Shown in pieces: positions 24,574 through 32,171 of a stretch of DNA of 36,554 bases. The translations under genes were made by a program, and so were the position numbers. Source of the DNA: an uncultured Anaerococcus sp. Lineage in GTDB: Bacteria; Bacillota; Clostridia; Tissierellales; Peptoniphilaceae. The stretch is from assembly GCF_943912825.1 (NCBI RefSeq), contig NZ_CALTUX010000021.1, positions 1 to 36,554 on the forward strand, given 5' to 3'. The number at the start of each line of letters is the position of its first letter. Position 1 is the stretch's first letter. Below the pieces are notes generated by a model that had not been told where the DNA came from, ran no database searches, and saw nothing but the letters and a program-made list of their open reading frames with translations.

Positions 24574-25240
24574 CTATAATTTGTTGGTCTGTTGAAGTAG
24601 GTTTTACAAATGTTGGGTACCAGCCTTCTTCCTTAAGTAGGCTATCCTTATCATCACCATATCTCATATGGAAGTGGGTTAGAGTTTCTTCACCGTGGAT
24701 AGGCATCATCATAAGAACCTTGTAAGGAGCATCTTCGCTTGTAGCTTCAAATATATCCCATTCAAGCTTGTGTCCACCGTGCTCTACTTCTACTTTTTCT
24801 TTGTATTTGTAATCTGCTTCACCTATTACCTCGCCCTTAGCTTCAGGGAATTCTTTTAGGAATTTAACATGGTCGCCAGAAATTTCAAGACCGCCAAAGT
24901 CACATTTTCTCTTCTTAAGATAAGCTTCCTTAGCTGATGCTTCATCAGTATTTTCTTTTTCTGCTAAAGTCTTGTAAGCTTCTTGGATTTCAGGTTTTTC
25001 TAGATATCCGCCCATGCCGTTCCATTGGCCTTCCCAATCAGCCATGCTTACTTCTTCAGCAGGCTTTTCAGCTTCTTTAGCTTCTTCAGCTGGTTTTTCT
25101 TCTTTAGCTGTTTCTTCAACCTTTGTTTCAGCCTTAGTATCTTCTGTAGTTTTTGTATTAGCTGCATCTTTTTGGCAAGCAGAAAGAACAAGTCCTAATG
25201 AAAGTAGGGCTGCAATAGTATATTTATTTTTGTTTTTCAT
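24557..25240 (-). CDS. zinT: ZinT-family metal-binding lipoprotein
   Basis: A 227-aa lipoprotein. Signal peptide with lipobox LSAC (Cys22), then a low-complexity Glu/Lys/Pro/Ala linker (about 30-65) and the ZinT lipocalin-like domain (66-227). Seen are WEGQWNGMGGYL, DFGGLEISGDHVKF, HGGHKLEWD and HFHMRYGD, where His189 and His191 probably bind zinc. ZinT captures zinc and hands it to ZnuA. In streptococci it is fused to AdcA, whereas here it is a separate first gene of the zinc operon. The promoter carries a Fur-family operator. Confidence 0.93.
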   Translation of the reverse strand: MKNKNKYTIAALLSLGLVLSACQKDAANTKTTEDTKAETKVEETAKEEKPAEEAKEAEKPAEEVSMADWEGQWNGMGGYLEKPEIQEAYKTLAEKENTDEASAKEAYLKKRKCDFGGLEISGDHVKFLKEFPEAKGEVIGEADYKYKEKVEVEHGGHKLEWDIFEATSEDAPYKVLMMMPIHGEETLTHFHMRYGDDKDSLLKEEGWYPTFVKPTSTDQQIIDEITE

Positions 25241-25288
25241 AGTTTCACCTCATAAATTTTTATTAATTGTTAATCGACTAACTGACAT

Positions 25289-25322
25289 TGATAATAATAA
25301 CACTTATCATCCAAAAAGTCAA
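25289..25322 (-). promoter_or_regulatory. Zinc operon promoter with Fur/Zur-like operator
   Basis: On the minus strand, TTGACT (25317-25322), 17-nt spacer and TATTAT (25294-25299). The inverted repeat TGATAA-N9-TTATCA (25289-25309) covers the -10 box, and a further GATAATGCAAATC lies just upstream. The half-sites match Fur-family operators. Zur is the natural candidate given zinT and znuABC. Repressor identity is inferred. Confidence 0.7.
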
Positions 25323-25623
25323 GAGTGATTTGCATTATCAATCGAAATTAATATTTTAACAAAAAATATTTTTTCTAACAATACCTTCAAAAGCTCGTAA
25401 ATAAGCGCTATATTCTAGGTTAGATTGAAAATAATGTTAGAAGCTAAATTTTCTTAAGTTTAGAAAAATATAGTAAAAAGAGAAATAGTTTATATAATTT
25501 TTCATAAAACATAAGATAAAAAAATTTCTTGTTGATCATTAAGCATTAAATAATTATTAGCATATCGCTGAATAAATTTATAGGAAAGCTAAGATAATAA
25601 TTTATTTAAGAGGAAGTGAAATT
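25323..25623. other. AT-rich gene-free interval
   Basis: About 300 bp with very low G+C. It includes the upstream half of the zinc promoter region (GATAATGCAAATCAC on the minus strand) and poly-A/T tracts. No frame with start and ribosome binding site, tRNA or structured RNA could be supported. It must also hold the promoter for the small ORF at 25624, but no good -35/-10 pair was seen. Confidence 0.5.
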
Positions 25624-25782
25624 ATGAAAAAGATAAAGCTAGATTTGATATTTAGAAAAGTTTATTATTTTTCTATGCTTACTAGATTATATATTTCAAT
25701 TACTGATAGATTTTTGTTGAAATTATTTTTTGATAAAATTTCGATAAATAAAGCAACCCCACTACTATGCAAAACAAAGTAG
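25624..25782 (+). CDS. Small hypothetical ORF A (52 aa)
   Basis: ATG with AAGAGGAAG upstream. It encodes a basic, aromatic-rich 52-aa peptide beginning MKKIKLDLIFRKVYYFSM and ending LLCKTK. The stop codon lies inside a strong hairpin. The beginning (Lys-rich, then YYFS) and end (KIS, then TK-stop after ACAAAGTAG) resemble the small ORF at 25862, suggesting two related short genes. No family recognised; it may be non-coding. Confidence 0.35.
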   Translation: MKKIKLDLIFRKVYYFSMLTRLYISITDRFLLKLFFDKISINKATPLLCKTK

Positions 25783-25798
25783 TGGGATTGCTTTATTT
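25747..25798 (+). terminator. Strong hairpin after small ORF A
   Basis: ATAAAGCAACCCCACTACT pairs with AGTAGTGGGATTGCTTTAT, with a single C/A mismatch and an 11-nt loop, in a T/A-rich context. It is probably an intrinsic terminator and is functional in either direction. Confidence 0.75.
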
Positions 25799-25861
25799 AT
25801 AATTTATATACTAACATAAATTTAATAAGGCAAATAATACAATTAATTCAGGGGTAAGTAT

Positions 25862-26059
25862 ATGAAAAAAGATAAGTTTAAAATTATAAAGGATAAATTG
25901 TACTTCTTTTCTATTTTTGTTATTCTTTCTTTACAATTATCAAAAACTCACAATTTCCTTGAAAAATCAATATATTCTATACTATTCGTGGAAAGCGAAT
26001 TTTATTTATCAGTGGTGATGAAAATTAGCAAAACCCAGCTAGTCCTCATAACAAAGTAG
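25862..26059 (+). CDS. Small hypothetical ORF B (65 aa), possible paralogue of ORF A
   Basis: ATG preceded by GGGGTAAGT. A 65-aa basic peptide starting MKKDKFKIIKDKLYFFSIFV with one hydrophobic stretch (about 14-25). It ends KTQLVLITK, with the same ACAAAGTAG terminus as ORF A. A terminator follows directly. Coding status rests only on the RBS, the terminator and the resemblance to ORF A. Confidence 0.4.
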   Translation: MKKDKFKIIKDKLYFFSIFVILSLQLSKTHNFLEKSIYSILFVESEFYLSVVMKISKTQLVLITK

Positions 26060-26064
26060 TAATA

Positions 26065-26104
26065 AAAAAGACAGGATTCATTTTTGACCTGAACCTGTCT
26101 TTTC
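26065..26104. terminator. Bidirectional terminator, ORF B / ahpF
   Basis: AAAAAGACAGG-ATTCA pairs with TGAA-CCTGTCTTTT around the loop TTTTTGACC. It ends both the plus-strand small ORF and the minus-strand ahpCF operon. Confidence 0.85.
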
Positions 26105-26115
26105 TATCTCTAAAT

Positions 26116-27645
26116 TTATTTTCTCATTAGGTAGTTGAATGCACCAAGGGCTGCTGTTGCGCCAGATCCTGCTGCTATTACTATTTGCTTGAAGAGCTCT
26201 TCTGTCACATCTCCTGCTGCAAAGATGCCTTCTACATTTGTAGACCCATCTGCGGATGTGATGATTTCTCCTCTTTGGCTTAGGCTTACTTCAGATTTTT
26301 CAAGCCATTCTGTATTTGGTACAAGACCTACTTGGATAAAGCAGCCAGCTATATCAAGCTTGTGGTCTTCTCCAGAAATCCTATCTGTATATTCTAGGTT
26401 TTCTAGCCTGTTAGAACCGTAGAGGCCTGTGGTTTGGGCATTGGTTATGATTTCTACATTTGAAAGGGATTTGACCTTCTTTTGTAGGACCTCATCAGCC
26501 TTTAGCTCTGGAAGGAATTCAAGGACTGTTACATGGCTAACCATGCCTGCTAGGTCGATTGCAGCCTCAATTCCTGAGTTACCTCCGCCAATTACTGCTA
26601 CATTCTTGCCCTTAAAGAGTGGGCCGTCGCAGTGGGTACAATAGGCTACACCCTTGTTTCTAAATTCAGTCTCTCCAGGGATGCCGATGAGTCTCCACCT
26701 AGCTCCTGTGGCAATTATTGCAGTTTTTGATTCAAGCTTAGCCCCATTGTCTAGGTTGATTTCAATATTAGAATCTTTCTTTTCAATATTTTCTGCAAGG
26801 GCACCTGTCATTATATCAACATCTAAAGCCTTAACTTGCTCTTTCATTTGATTCATAAATTCAGGGCCTTCTGTATATTTAAAGCCTGGTATATTTTCTA
26901 TAGAAAGAGTCTCATTGACTTGGCCACCAAATTCGCTGGCAATTATTCCTGTCTTGATTCCCTTTCTAGCTGCATAAATAGCCGCTGTTGCTGCTGCTGG
27001 ACCTCCACCTACTATTAGGACATCAAAAAGTCCCTTATCAGCAAAGTGGTTGGCATCTATCTTTGAGCCTAGCTTATCAAGGATTGTCTCGATTGATTGC
27101 TTGCCGCCCTCAAAGAAGTCCCCATCCTTAAAGATGGCAGGAACTGCAAGGACATCACGACCTTCTGCTAGGTCTTGGAACATTGATCCTTCAATCATTG
27201 TGTGATTTACAGAAGGATTTAGGATGGCCATGATATTTAGGCCTTGGACAACATCTGGACAATTGTGGCAAGAAAGAGATACGATTGTCTCAAAATCACA
27301 GCCGTCAAGGGCTTTTATCCTAGCCTTTATACTTTCATCAACCTTTGGCTCTATTCCTCCAACTTGTAAAAGGGCAAGGGCAAAGGAAGCAAATTCGTGG
27401 CCTAGAGGAAGGCCTGCAAAGGCGATATGCCCATGGTCAAATTCACCCTTAAGGTCAAAGGATGGTTTGTAGGCAAGTTCTTTTTCCACCACCTTAATCT
27501 TTGATGAAAGGCTTGCTACATCGTCTATAAATTCCTTAACTTTTTTGGAATTTTCGCTATTATCAACAGAAAGCCCAATAGTGACCTCCCCTTTTAGGAG
27601 GTCAAGGTATTGGGCTAACTGGGTTTTTAGATTATTATCTAACAT
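26116..27645 (-). CDS. ahpF: Alkyl hydroperoxide reductase subunit F
   Basis: A 509-aa flavoprotein that passes electrons from NAD(P)H to AhpC. The N-terminal double thioredoxin-like domain (about 1-195) carries SCHNCPDVVQ, the CHNC redox centre. The C-terminal thioredoxin-reductase-like part has FAD motif VGGGPAAATAAIYAAR, NAD(P) motif VIGGGNSGIEAAIDLAG, CTHCDG active site (CxxC) and the final GIFAAGDVTEE. Length and domain order match AhpF. It starts 2 bp after the ahpC stop. Confidence 0.96.
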   Translation of the reverse strand: MLDNNLKTQLAQYLDLLKGEVTIGLSVDNSENSKKVKEFIDDVASLSSKIKVVEKELAYKPSFDLKGEFDHGHIAFAGLPLGHEFASFALALLQVGGIEPKVDESIKARIKALDGCDFETIVSLSCHNCPDVVQGLNIMAILNPSVNHTMIEGSMFQDLAEGRDVLAVPAIFKDGDFFEGGKQSIETILDKLGSKIDANHFADKGLFDVLIVGGGPAAATAAIYAARKGIKTGIIASEFGGQVNETLSIENIPGFKYTEGPEFMNQMKEQVKALDVDIMTGALAENIEKKDSNIEINLDNGAKLESKTAIIATGARWRLIGIPGETEFRNKGVAYCTHCDGPLFKGKNVAVIGGGNSGIEAAIDLAGMVSHVTVLEFLPELKADEVLQKKVKSLSNVEIITNAQTTGLYGSNRLENLEYTDRISGEDHKLDIAGCFIQVGLVPNTEWLEKSEVSLSQRGEIITSADGSTNVEGIFAAGDVTEELFKQIVIAAGSGATAALGAFNYLMRK

Positions 27646-27647
27646 TA

Positions 27648-28217
27648 TTAGATTTTACCTACTAGGTCAAGTCCTGGTGTAAGGGTTGCGCTTTCTTCTG
27701 ATTCCCATTTAGCTGGGCAAGCCTCGCCTGGGTGAGCTGCTATATATTTTCCAGCCTTAACCTTGTTTATATTTACATTAGCCTTTCTACCGATGCCATC
27801 TGCGTTGATTTCAACAGTTTGGATGACGTTTTCTGGGTCGAGAACAAGAGTAGCTCTGTGAGCCTTGCCTGATTCATCAAGTAGGTCTAAAGCTCTTGTT
27901 AAATCCTTATTAGAATCGCCAATCATTGTGTATTCAATCTTGCCTATAGCTTCAGAATTATCATGCCAAGCCTTGTGAACAAAGTGTGTATCAACAGATA
28001 CTGAGTAAACTTCAGCACCAAGTTCTTTAAGCTCTGCGTATGATTCTTGCATATCTTCAAGCTCTGTAGGGCATACAAAAGTAAAGTCAGCTGGGTAGAA
28101 GATAAGAACAGTCCAAGAACCCTTTAGGTCCTCATCTGTCACCTTTATAAATTCTTCCTTAGCTGGATTGTATGCGTCAAGTTCAAATTGTGGTAATGTT
28201 TTTCCGATTAAAGCCAT
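27648..28217 (-). CDS. ahpC: Alkyl hydroperoxide reductase subunit C (2-Cys peroxiredoxin)
   Basis: A 189-aa peroxiredoxin reducing H2O2 and organic peroxides. The peroxidatic Cys is in FYPADFTFVCPTELED (about residue 50) and the resolving Cys in HPGEACPAKWE (about 170). Catalytic Thr and Arg are in the usual positions (FTFVCPT, HRATLVLD). AGGAGAAA precedes the start. Cotranscribed with ahpF, the classic peroxide-defence pair of anaerobes, under a PerR-like promoter. Confidence 0.97.
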   Translation of the reverse strand: MALIGKTLPQFELDAYNPAKEEFIKVTDEDLKGSWTVLIFYPADFTFVCPTELEDMQESYAELKELGAEVYSVSVDTHFVHKAWHDNSEAIGKIEYTMIGDSNKDLTRALDLLDESGKAHRATLVLDPENVIQTVEINADGIGRKANVNINKVKAGKYIAAHPGEACPAKWESEESATLTPGLDLVGKI

Positions 28218-28244
28218 AATTTTCTCCTTTTTATTTATATTCTA

Positions 28245-28281
28245 TAATAATAATTATAATCATTCTAATTTAAAAAGTCAA
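28245..28281 (-). promoter_or_regulatory. ahpCF promoter with PerR/Fur-like box
   Basis: On the minus strand, TTGACT (28276-28281), 17 nt, TATAAT (28253-28258). Over the -10 lies TTATAATTATTATTA (28245-28259), differing at one position from the PerR consensus TTATAATnATTATAA. Peroxide-induced derepression is the expected control. Confidence 0.75.
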
Positions 28282-28310
28282 GGGAAATAGTTTTTATAAA
28301 AATTTGCATA

Positions 28311-28338
28311 AAAAAAGCCTTCGCCATAAGCGAAAGCT
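28311..28338 (-). terminator. Terminator of the DMT transporter gene
   Basis: Read on the minus strand, AGCTTTCGC-TTATG-GCGAAGGCT followed by a run of T. It lies just after the transporter stop codon and before the ahpC promoter. Confidence 0.8.
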
Positions 28339-28342
28339 AAAA

Positions 28343-29251
28343 TTATGCTCTTTTCTTTTTAGTATTTAAAATCAGAGACCCTGATAAAACTAAAATCATA
28401 CCGATAGCAAGATTTGTAGTAAAAGTCTCTCCTAGTATTATAACTGATAGGACAGATCCAAAAAGTGGGACAAAGAGCTTGTAAATTCCAAATTCTCCTG
28501 CCGAGTGGTTCATAAGGACAATTGTCCAGATGCTAAAGGCGGTGGCTGAAATAAAGGCAGCATATAAAAGTAAGATGGCAGCCTTGGCTGTAAATACCAG
28601 ACTTCCTTCCTTAAGTATAGATCCCGTTATTATAAGGATAGTCGACCCTATCAAAAATTGGACCCCTGTCATGATATAGGCGTTTTGGCCCTGGCCATAT
28701 TTTCTAACAAGGACTGTACATAGGGCATTGATGGTGGTAGATACAAGTATCAAACCCTCACCAGTTAGCTTAAGGGGGCTATCTCCTGCTTCCTTGCCCA
28801 TATTTGTGACAATAATACCGGCAGTGCCCATGATAAGGGCAATGATAATTCTCTTGTCAATCTTATCACCTGGAAGTAGGAAAAATGAGATGATAACCAC
28901 TATAAAGGAATTTGCAGACTGGATAATGGATGACTTAACACCCGCAGTATTTGATAGGCCTATATAGTAGCACATGTATTGGATAAAGGTCTGGATAAGA
29001 CCCAAAATTATAATGAATTTCCAGTTAATCTGACTCTTGTCTACTACATCTTTATTAAAAATCTTAAAATATATAAGGGTAATTATCCCTGCCATAAAAA
29101 ACCTAATTCCCGCTATAAGAATCTTAAGGCCTGTGTCAGTACTCGCCACAGCAAGCTCTATATAGGTAGTCTTAATAGTAGGAATAGCTGATCCCCAAAG
29201 GAACATGGCAAAGATAGAAAATATAATAGCTGTTTTCTTATTTTTTAACAA
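28343..29251 (-). CDS. DMT superfamily (EamA) transporter
   Basis: A 302-aa membrane protein with about ten hydrophobic helices arranged as two EamA repeats. Repeat one starts at FSIFAMFLWGSAIPTIKTTY and repeat two near GEGLILVSTTINALCTVLVRKYG. The second repeat ends with FGIYKLFVPLFGSVLSVIILGE, the usual EamA hallmark. Family members export amino acids or metabolites, but the substrate cannot be read here. It is monocistronic, upstream of ahpC on the same strand, with its own terminator. Confidence 0.9.
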   Translation of the reverse strand: MLKNKKTAIIFSIFAMFLWGSAIPTIKTTYIELAVASTDTGLKILIAGIRFFMAGIITLIYFKIFNKDVVDKSQINWKFIIILGLIQTFIQYMCYYIGLSNTAGVKSSIIQSANSFIVVIISFFLLPGDKIDKRIIIALIMGTAGIIVTNMGKEAGDSPLKLTGEGLILVSTTINALCTVLVRKYGQGQNAYIMTGVQFLIGSTILIITGSILKEGSLVFTAKAAILLLYAAFISATAFSIWTIVLMNHSAGEFGIYKLFVPLFGSVLSVIILGETFTTNLAIGMILVLSGSLILNTKKKRA

Positions 29252-30375
29252 ATTCTCCTCCTGAAATTAATAACTTACTATTTAACTTTACCAAATAAAG
29301 AGAATATAGCAAAAATTAACTAATTTTAAAGGAGTATGAGATATATCAGTTATAAGGCTTCCTCGATATGACAGGTAGGAAAAAGGGAAATATGCAAGAT
29401 AAGAAAATAAGAATATTTAAGGATAAAAATTTATTCAGCACTACGACCCTTCCTTTTCGAACGTAGTGAGAAAACTCTTGATTCTTTATATATGTAAGGT
29501 TTTGTGGGTACATCGGTTATAGGTGGTTATTTAGATTATTATAGATATTAAAGGCTGCTATATAAAAGATACGAAATAAGCTATTTACAATCCATGCGAC
29601 TCATAAAAATAAAGATGGGATATCACGGTCGTAAAGCTTCTTTGATATGGCAGAGAACAAGCCAGTCTCACGGTACTCCCCTTTCGAAGGCAGTGAAAAT
29701 CAAGCCTGTTCGGCTTTATGAGGACCATGGTTCTTTATTTATTGGGTTTCGTATATACATCGGCTACAGGTGCTTATTAAAGTTATCTCAAATCTACATA
29801 ACTTATGTTCTAACATCTTTGGAAACATACTGTTCATCTACCCATGCGACAACATACTATTTGTCTATCCATGCGACTCACAAAAATCAATGCTCCTATT
29901 CGTCGCATCAATTTTTATTCGCTGCATAAGGTTCTTCATCAATCTTTTCTTCGTGCTCTGCACTCGAAAATATTGTGAAGATCGCAAAAATATTGCTTAC
30001 AATATTTTTCTAACAATGCGACTCACAAAAATCAATGCTCCTATTCGTCGCATCAATTTTTATTCGCTGCATAAGGTTCTTCATCAATCTTTTCTTCGTG
30101 CTCTGCACTCGAAAATATTGTGAAGATCGCAAAAATATTGCTTACAATATTTTTGCTACCATTAAATAGAGCCATTAGCTAAATACTAATGGCCCTGATG
30201 GTTGAAATCATATGTAGATTTCATGAGTTAAACAGCGAAAGTTTCTTAACCTTCTTAATTAGTATAGCAGCAAATAGCTAATTTGTAAAGTTTTTTGCCC
30301 TTATTTTTAAATAAGTCCTTTTTCTTTAATAAATTTTAATTTTCTAGGGTATATATTATAAGGATGGGAGATAAG
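29252..30375. other. 1.1-kb gene-free interval of degenerate repeats
   Basis: No convincing gene lies between the DMT transporter and glycerate kinase. Frames open here cross the repeats and change frame between copies. The left half has two diverged copies of one unit. Copy one (about 29353-29600) and copy two (about 29637-29870) share CTT-TCGATATG-like openings, CTTTTCGAA, GTGAGAAAA/GTGAAAAT, ATTCTTTAT, TACATCGG, ATAGGTGGTTATT and CCATGCGAC. CACTACG/CGTAGTG (29439-29468) forms a hairpin. The right half is a tandem 139-bp duplication. The remainder (30155-30375) shows nothing identifiable beyond a promoter-like AT-rich stretch. Confidence 0.6.
29871..30154. repeat. Tandem 139-bp direct repeat
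   Basis: 29871-30009 and 30016-30154 are identical by eye (period 145 bp, separated by CTAACA). Each copy ends in the perfect hairpin AAAATATTG-CTTA-CAATATTTT. Each starts with ATGCGACTCAC, shorter matches of which (CCATGCGAC) occur at about 29593, 29852 and 29870. Because 145 is not a multiple of three, no single frame reads both copies alike, which argues against a coding repeat. Confidence 0.93.
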
Positions 30376-31458
30376 ATGAAAATATTAATTGGAATTGATT
30401 CTATAAAAACTTTTGAAAATTCCGTTGAAATCGGAAATGTTTTTAAAAACAATATGAATGAAGATGTGACTGTCATGCCCTTTTTGGATGGGGGTGATGG
30501 AACTGTTGAAGCTATGCAGGCTGTGATTAAGGGGAAATATAAATATGTCAATGTACATAATCCCCTAAATGATGTAATCACTGCCAGATACATACTTAAG
30601 GATGATTTGGCTGTTATGGAGATGGCTGAGTCTTCTGGAATTAGGCTTCTGTATAAGGAAGAGCTCAGGGTTATGGAGTCTTCTTCGCTTGGTTTTGGGG
30701 AGATGATTCTTGATGGTCTTAATAATGGGGCCAAGTCCTTTTATATAGGTATAGGAGATACTGCTACCAACGATTTGGGTATGGGTATGCTCTATGCCTT
30801 GGGGGCTAGATTTTACGATTTAGATGATAATGACCTTAACCCTATTGCTGAAAATATGGAAAGGGTGGCTAGGGCTGATATTTCTGGCCTTGATAGGAGG
30901 CTTAGAGATGTTAAGATTGTCATAGCTACATCCACCTTTAAGACTCTTTTTGGTGAAAATTCTTTCCTTGAGGATAGGGTCTATAGAAAAGGTGCCAGCG
31001 ACCTTGATACAGCTAGGCTTTTTAAGGGATCTAAGAATTTTAAGAAGATTATTGAAGATGAACTTGGTACAGGCTCTGTAGATATGCCAGGTCTTGGTTC
31101 TGGTGGTGGAGTGGCTTGGGCCCTTTATCTCTTCTTTAAGGCAAAGATTACTAAGTCTATGGACTTTATGATGAAGACCCTTGATTTTGAAAAACTAATT
31201 AGGGATAAGGATGTCCTTATCTTAGGAGAAAATGTAGAGCAATTTGGGGCCTATTCATCTCAAAACGTGGCTAAACTTGCCAAGAGATACAACAAAGACC
31301 TTGAGATTATCTTCCTTGAAGATGCCTCTAATAAGAAGGTTGAGGATAAGGGGGATTTTGATAAGATTATTTCCTACAAGCTTGGGGATACTTTTGACAG
31401 GCAGGATATGTATAAGGAAATAGGATCTCTTGCCAAAAGGGTTGCGACCTTGCTTTAA
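30376..31458 (+). CDS. Glycerate kinase
   Basis: About 360 aa, of the GlxK/GarK glycerate kinase family, phosphorylating D-glycerate. Seen are MKILIGIDSIKTFENS at the N-terminus, PFLDGGDGTVEAM (substrate loop), MAESSGIRLL, SSLGFGEMILDGLNNGAK, IGIGDTATNDLGMGMLYALG and PGLGSGGGVAWAL. Two in-frame ATGs exist (30364 and 30376). GGGAG at 30366-30370 is correctly spaced for 30376, and the family begins MKI-like, so 30376 is chosen. The product may be 2- or 3-phosphoglycerate; the family sequence does not settle this by eye. Confidence 0.92.
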   Translation: MKILIGIDSIKTFENSVEIGNVFKNNMNEDVTVMPFLDGGDGTVEAMQAVIKGKYKYVNVHNPLNDVITARYILKDDLAVMEMAESSGIRLLYKEELRVMESSSLGFGEMILDGLNNGAKSFYIGIGDTATNDLGMGMLYALGARFYDLDDNDLNPIAENMERVARADISGLDRRLRDVKIVIATSTFKTLFGENSFLEDRVYRKGASDLDTARLFKGSKNFKKIIEDELGTGSVDMPGLGSGGGVAWALYLFFKAKITKSMDFMMKTLDFEKLIRDKDVLILGENVEQFGAYSSQNVAKLAKRYNKDLEIIFLEDASNKKVEDKGDFDKIISYKLGDTFDRQDMYKEIGSLAKRVATLL

Positions 31459-31486
31459 TTGAGAGGATAAGAGGTATAATCATCTT

Positions 31487-32170
31487 ATGAATATTAATTT
31501 AGAAAGACTTAGCCAGGCTAAGGTTACATCGGCTTTGATGATTATTAATGTGATTGTCTTCGCCTTGATGAGCCTCAGCGGTGGTAGTGAAAGTATTGAA
31601 AATTTGATAAGATTTGGTGCAAATTCCAAGATTCTCGTAGGTCAAGGGGATTGGTGGAGGCTTTTTACGGCTTCTTTTATCCACATAGGATTTTTTCATA
31701 TTATGTTTAATATGTATTTCCTTTACAATATCGGTCCTATATTTGAAAGGCTATATGGATCTGTTGGATTTCTTATAATCTACCTAGTCTGCGGGATTTT
31801 TGGTAACCTTGTTTCTTACGCTTTTGGCGATGTCTATACGGTATCTGCTGGGGCATCTACTAGTCTTTATGGGCTTTTGGGTATAGCTATCGGCATGATG
31901 GTTGTCTATAGGGATGATGCCATCCTCCATAGTTTTGGGGCAAGCTTTGTGTCAATAGTTGTAATTAACGTGATCTATTCCTTCCTTATGCCTGGAGTGG
32001 GCGTTCTTGGCCACTTGGGCGGTTTTGTGGGAGGATTTATCCTTGCCAATGCCTTGCCAGTTGTTGGAAGGGATCTATCTATTCCTAGACAAGTTGTGGC
32101 AGGCCTAGCTACATTAGCTTTGGCTTTTATCCTTATAAGGATAGGCAATAAGTCGCTTTTAGGAGTCTGA
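31487..32170 (+). CDS. Rhomboid family intramembrane serine protease
   Basis: A 227-aa membrane protein with six or seven hydrophobic helices. Catalytic Ser124 lies in SAGASTSLYGLLG (the usual G-x-S followed by Y-G-L), and catalytic His176 in VLGHLGGFVGGF. HIMFNMYFLY (71-80) supplies the His/Asn of the oxyanion region, and WWRLFTASFIHIGFFH is the standard first-helix motif. It cleaves membrane proteins within the bilayer; the substrate is unknown. The lipoprotein gene starts 2 bp after its stop. Confidence 0.94.
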   Translation: MNINLERLSQAKVTSALMIINVIVFALMSLSGGSESIENLIRFGANSKILVGQGDWWRLFTASFIHIGFFHIMFNMYFLYNIGPIFERLYGSVGFLIIYLVCGIFGNLVSYAFGDVYTVSAGASTSLYGLLGIAIGMMVVYRDDAILHSFGASFVSIVVINVIYSFLMPGVGVLGHLGGFVGGFILANALPVVGRDLSIPRQVVAGLATLALAFILIRIGNKSLLGV

Positions 32171-32171
32171 C

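Noticed and set aside
29594..30123. Two overlapping plus-strand frames in the repeat region (111 and 117 aa)
   Set aside because: They traverse the 139-bp tandem repeat in different frames, lack RBS, and show no protein-like pattern.
29871..30154. CRISPR array
   Set aside because: Only two copies of a long repeat with a 6-bp gap; no short repeats with regular unique spacers and no cas genes.
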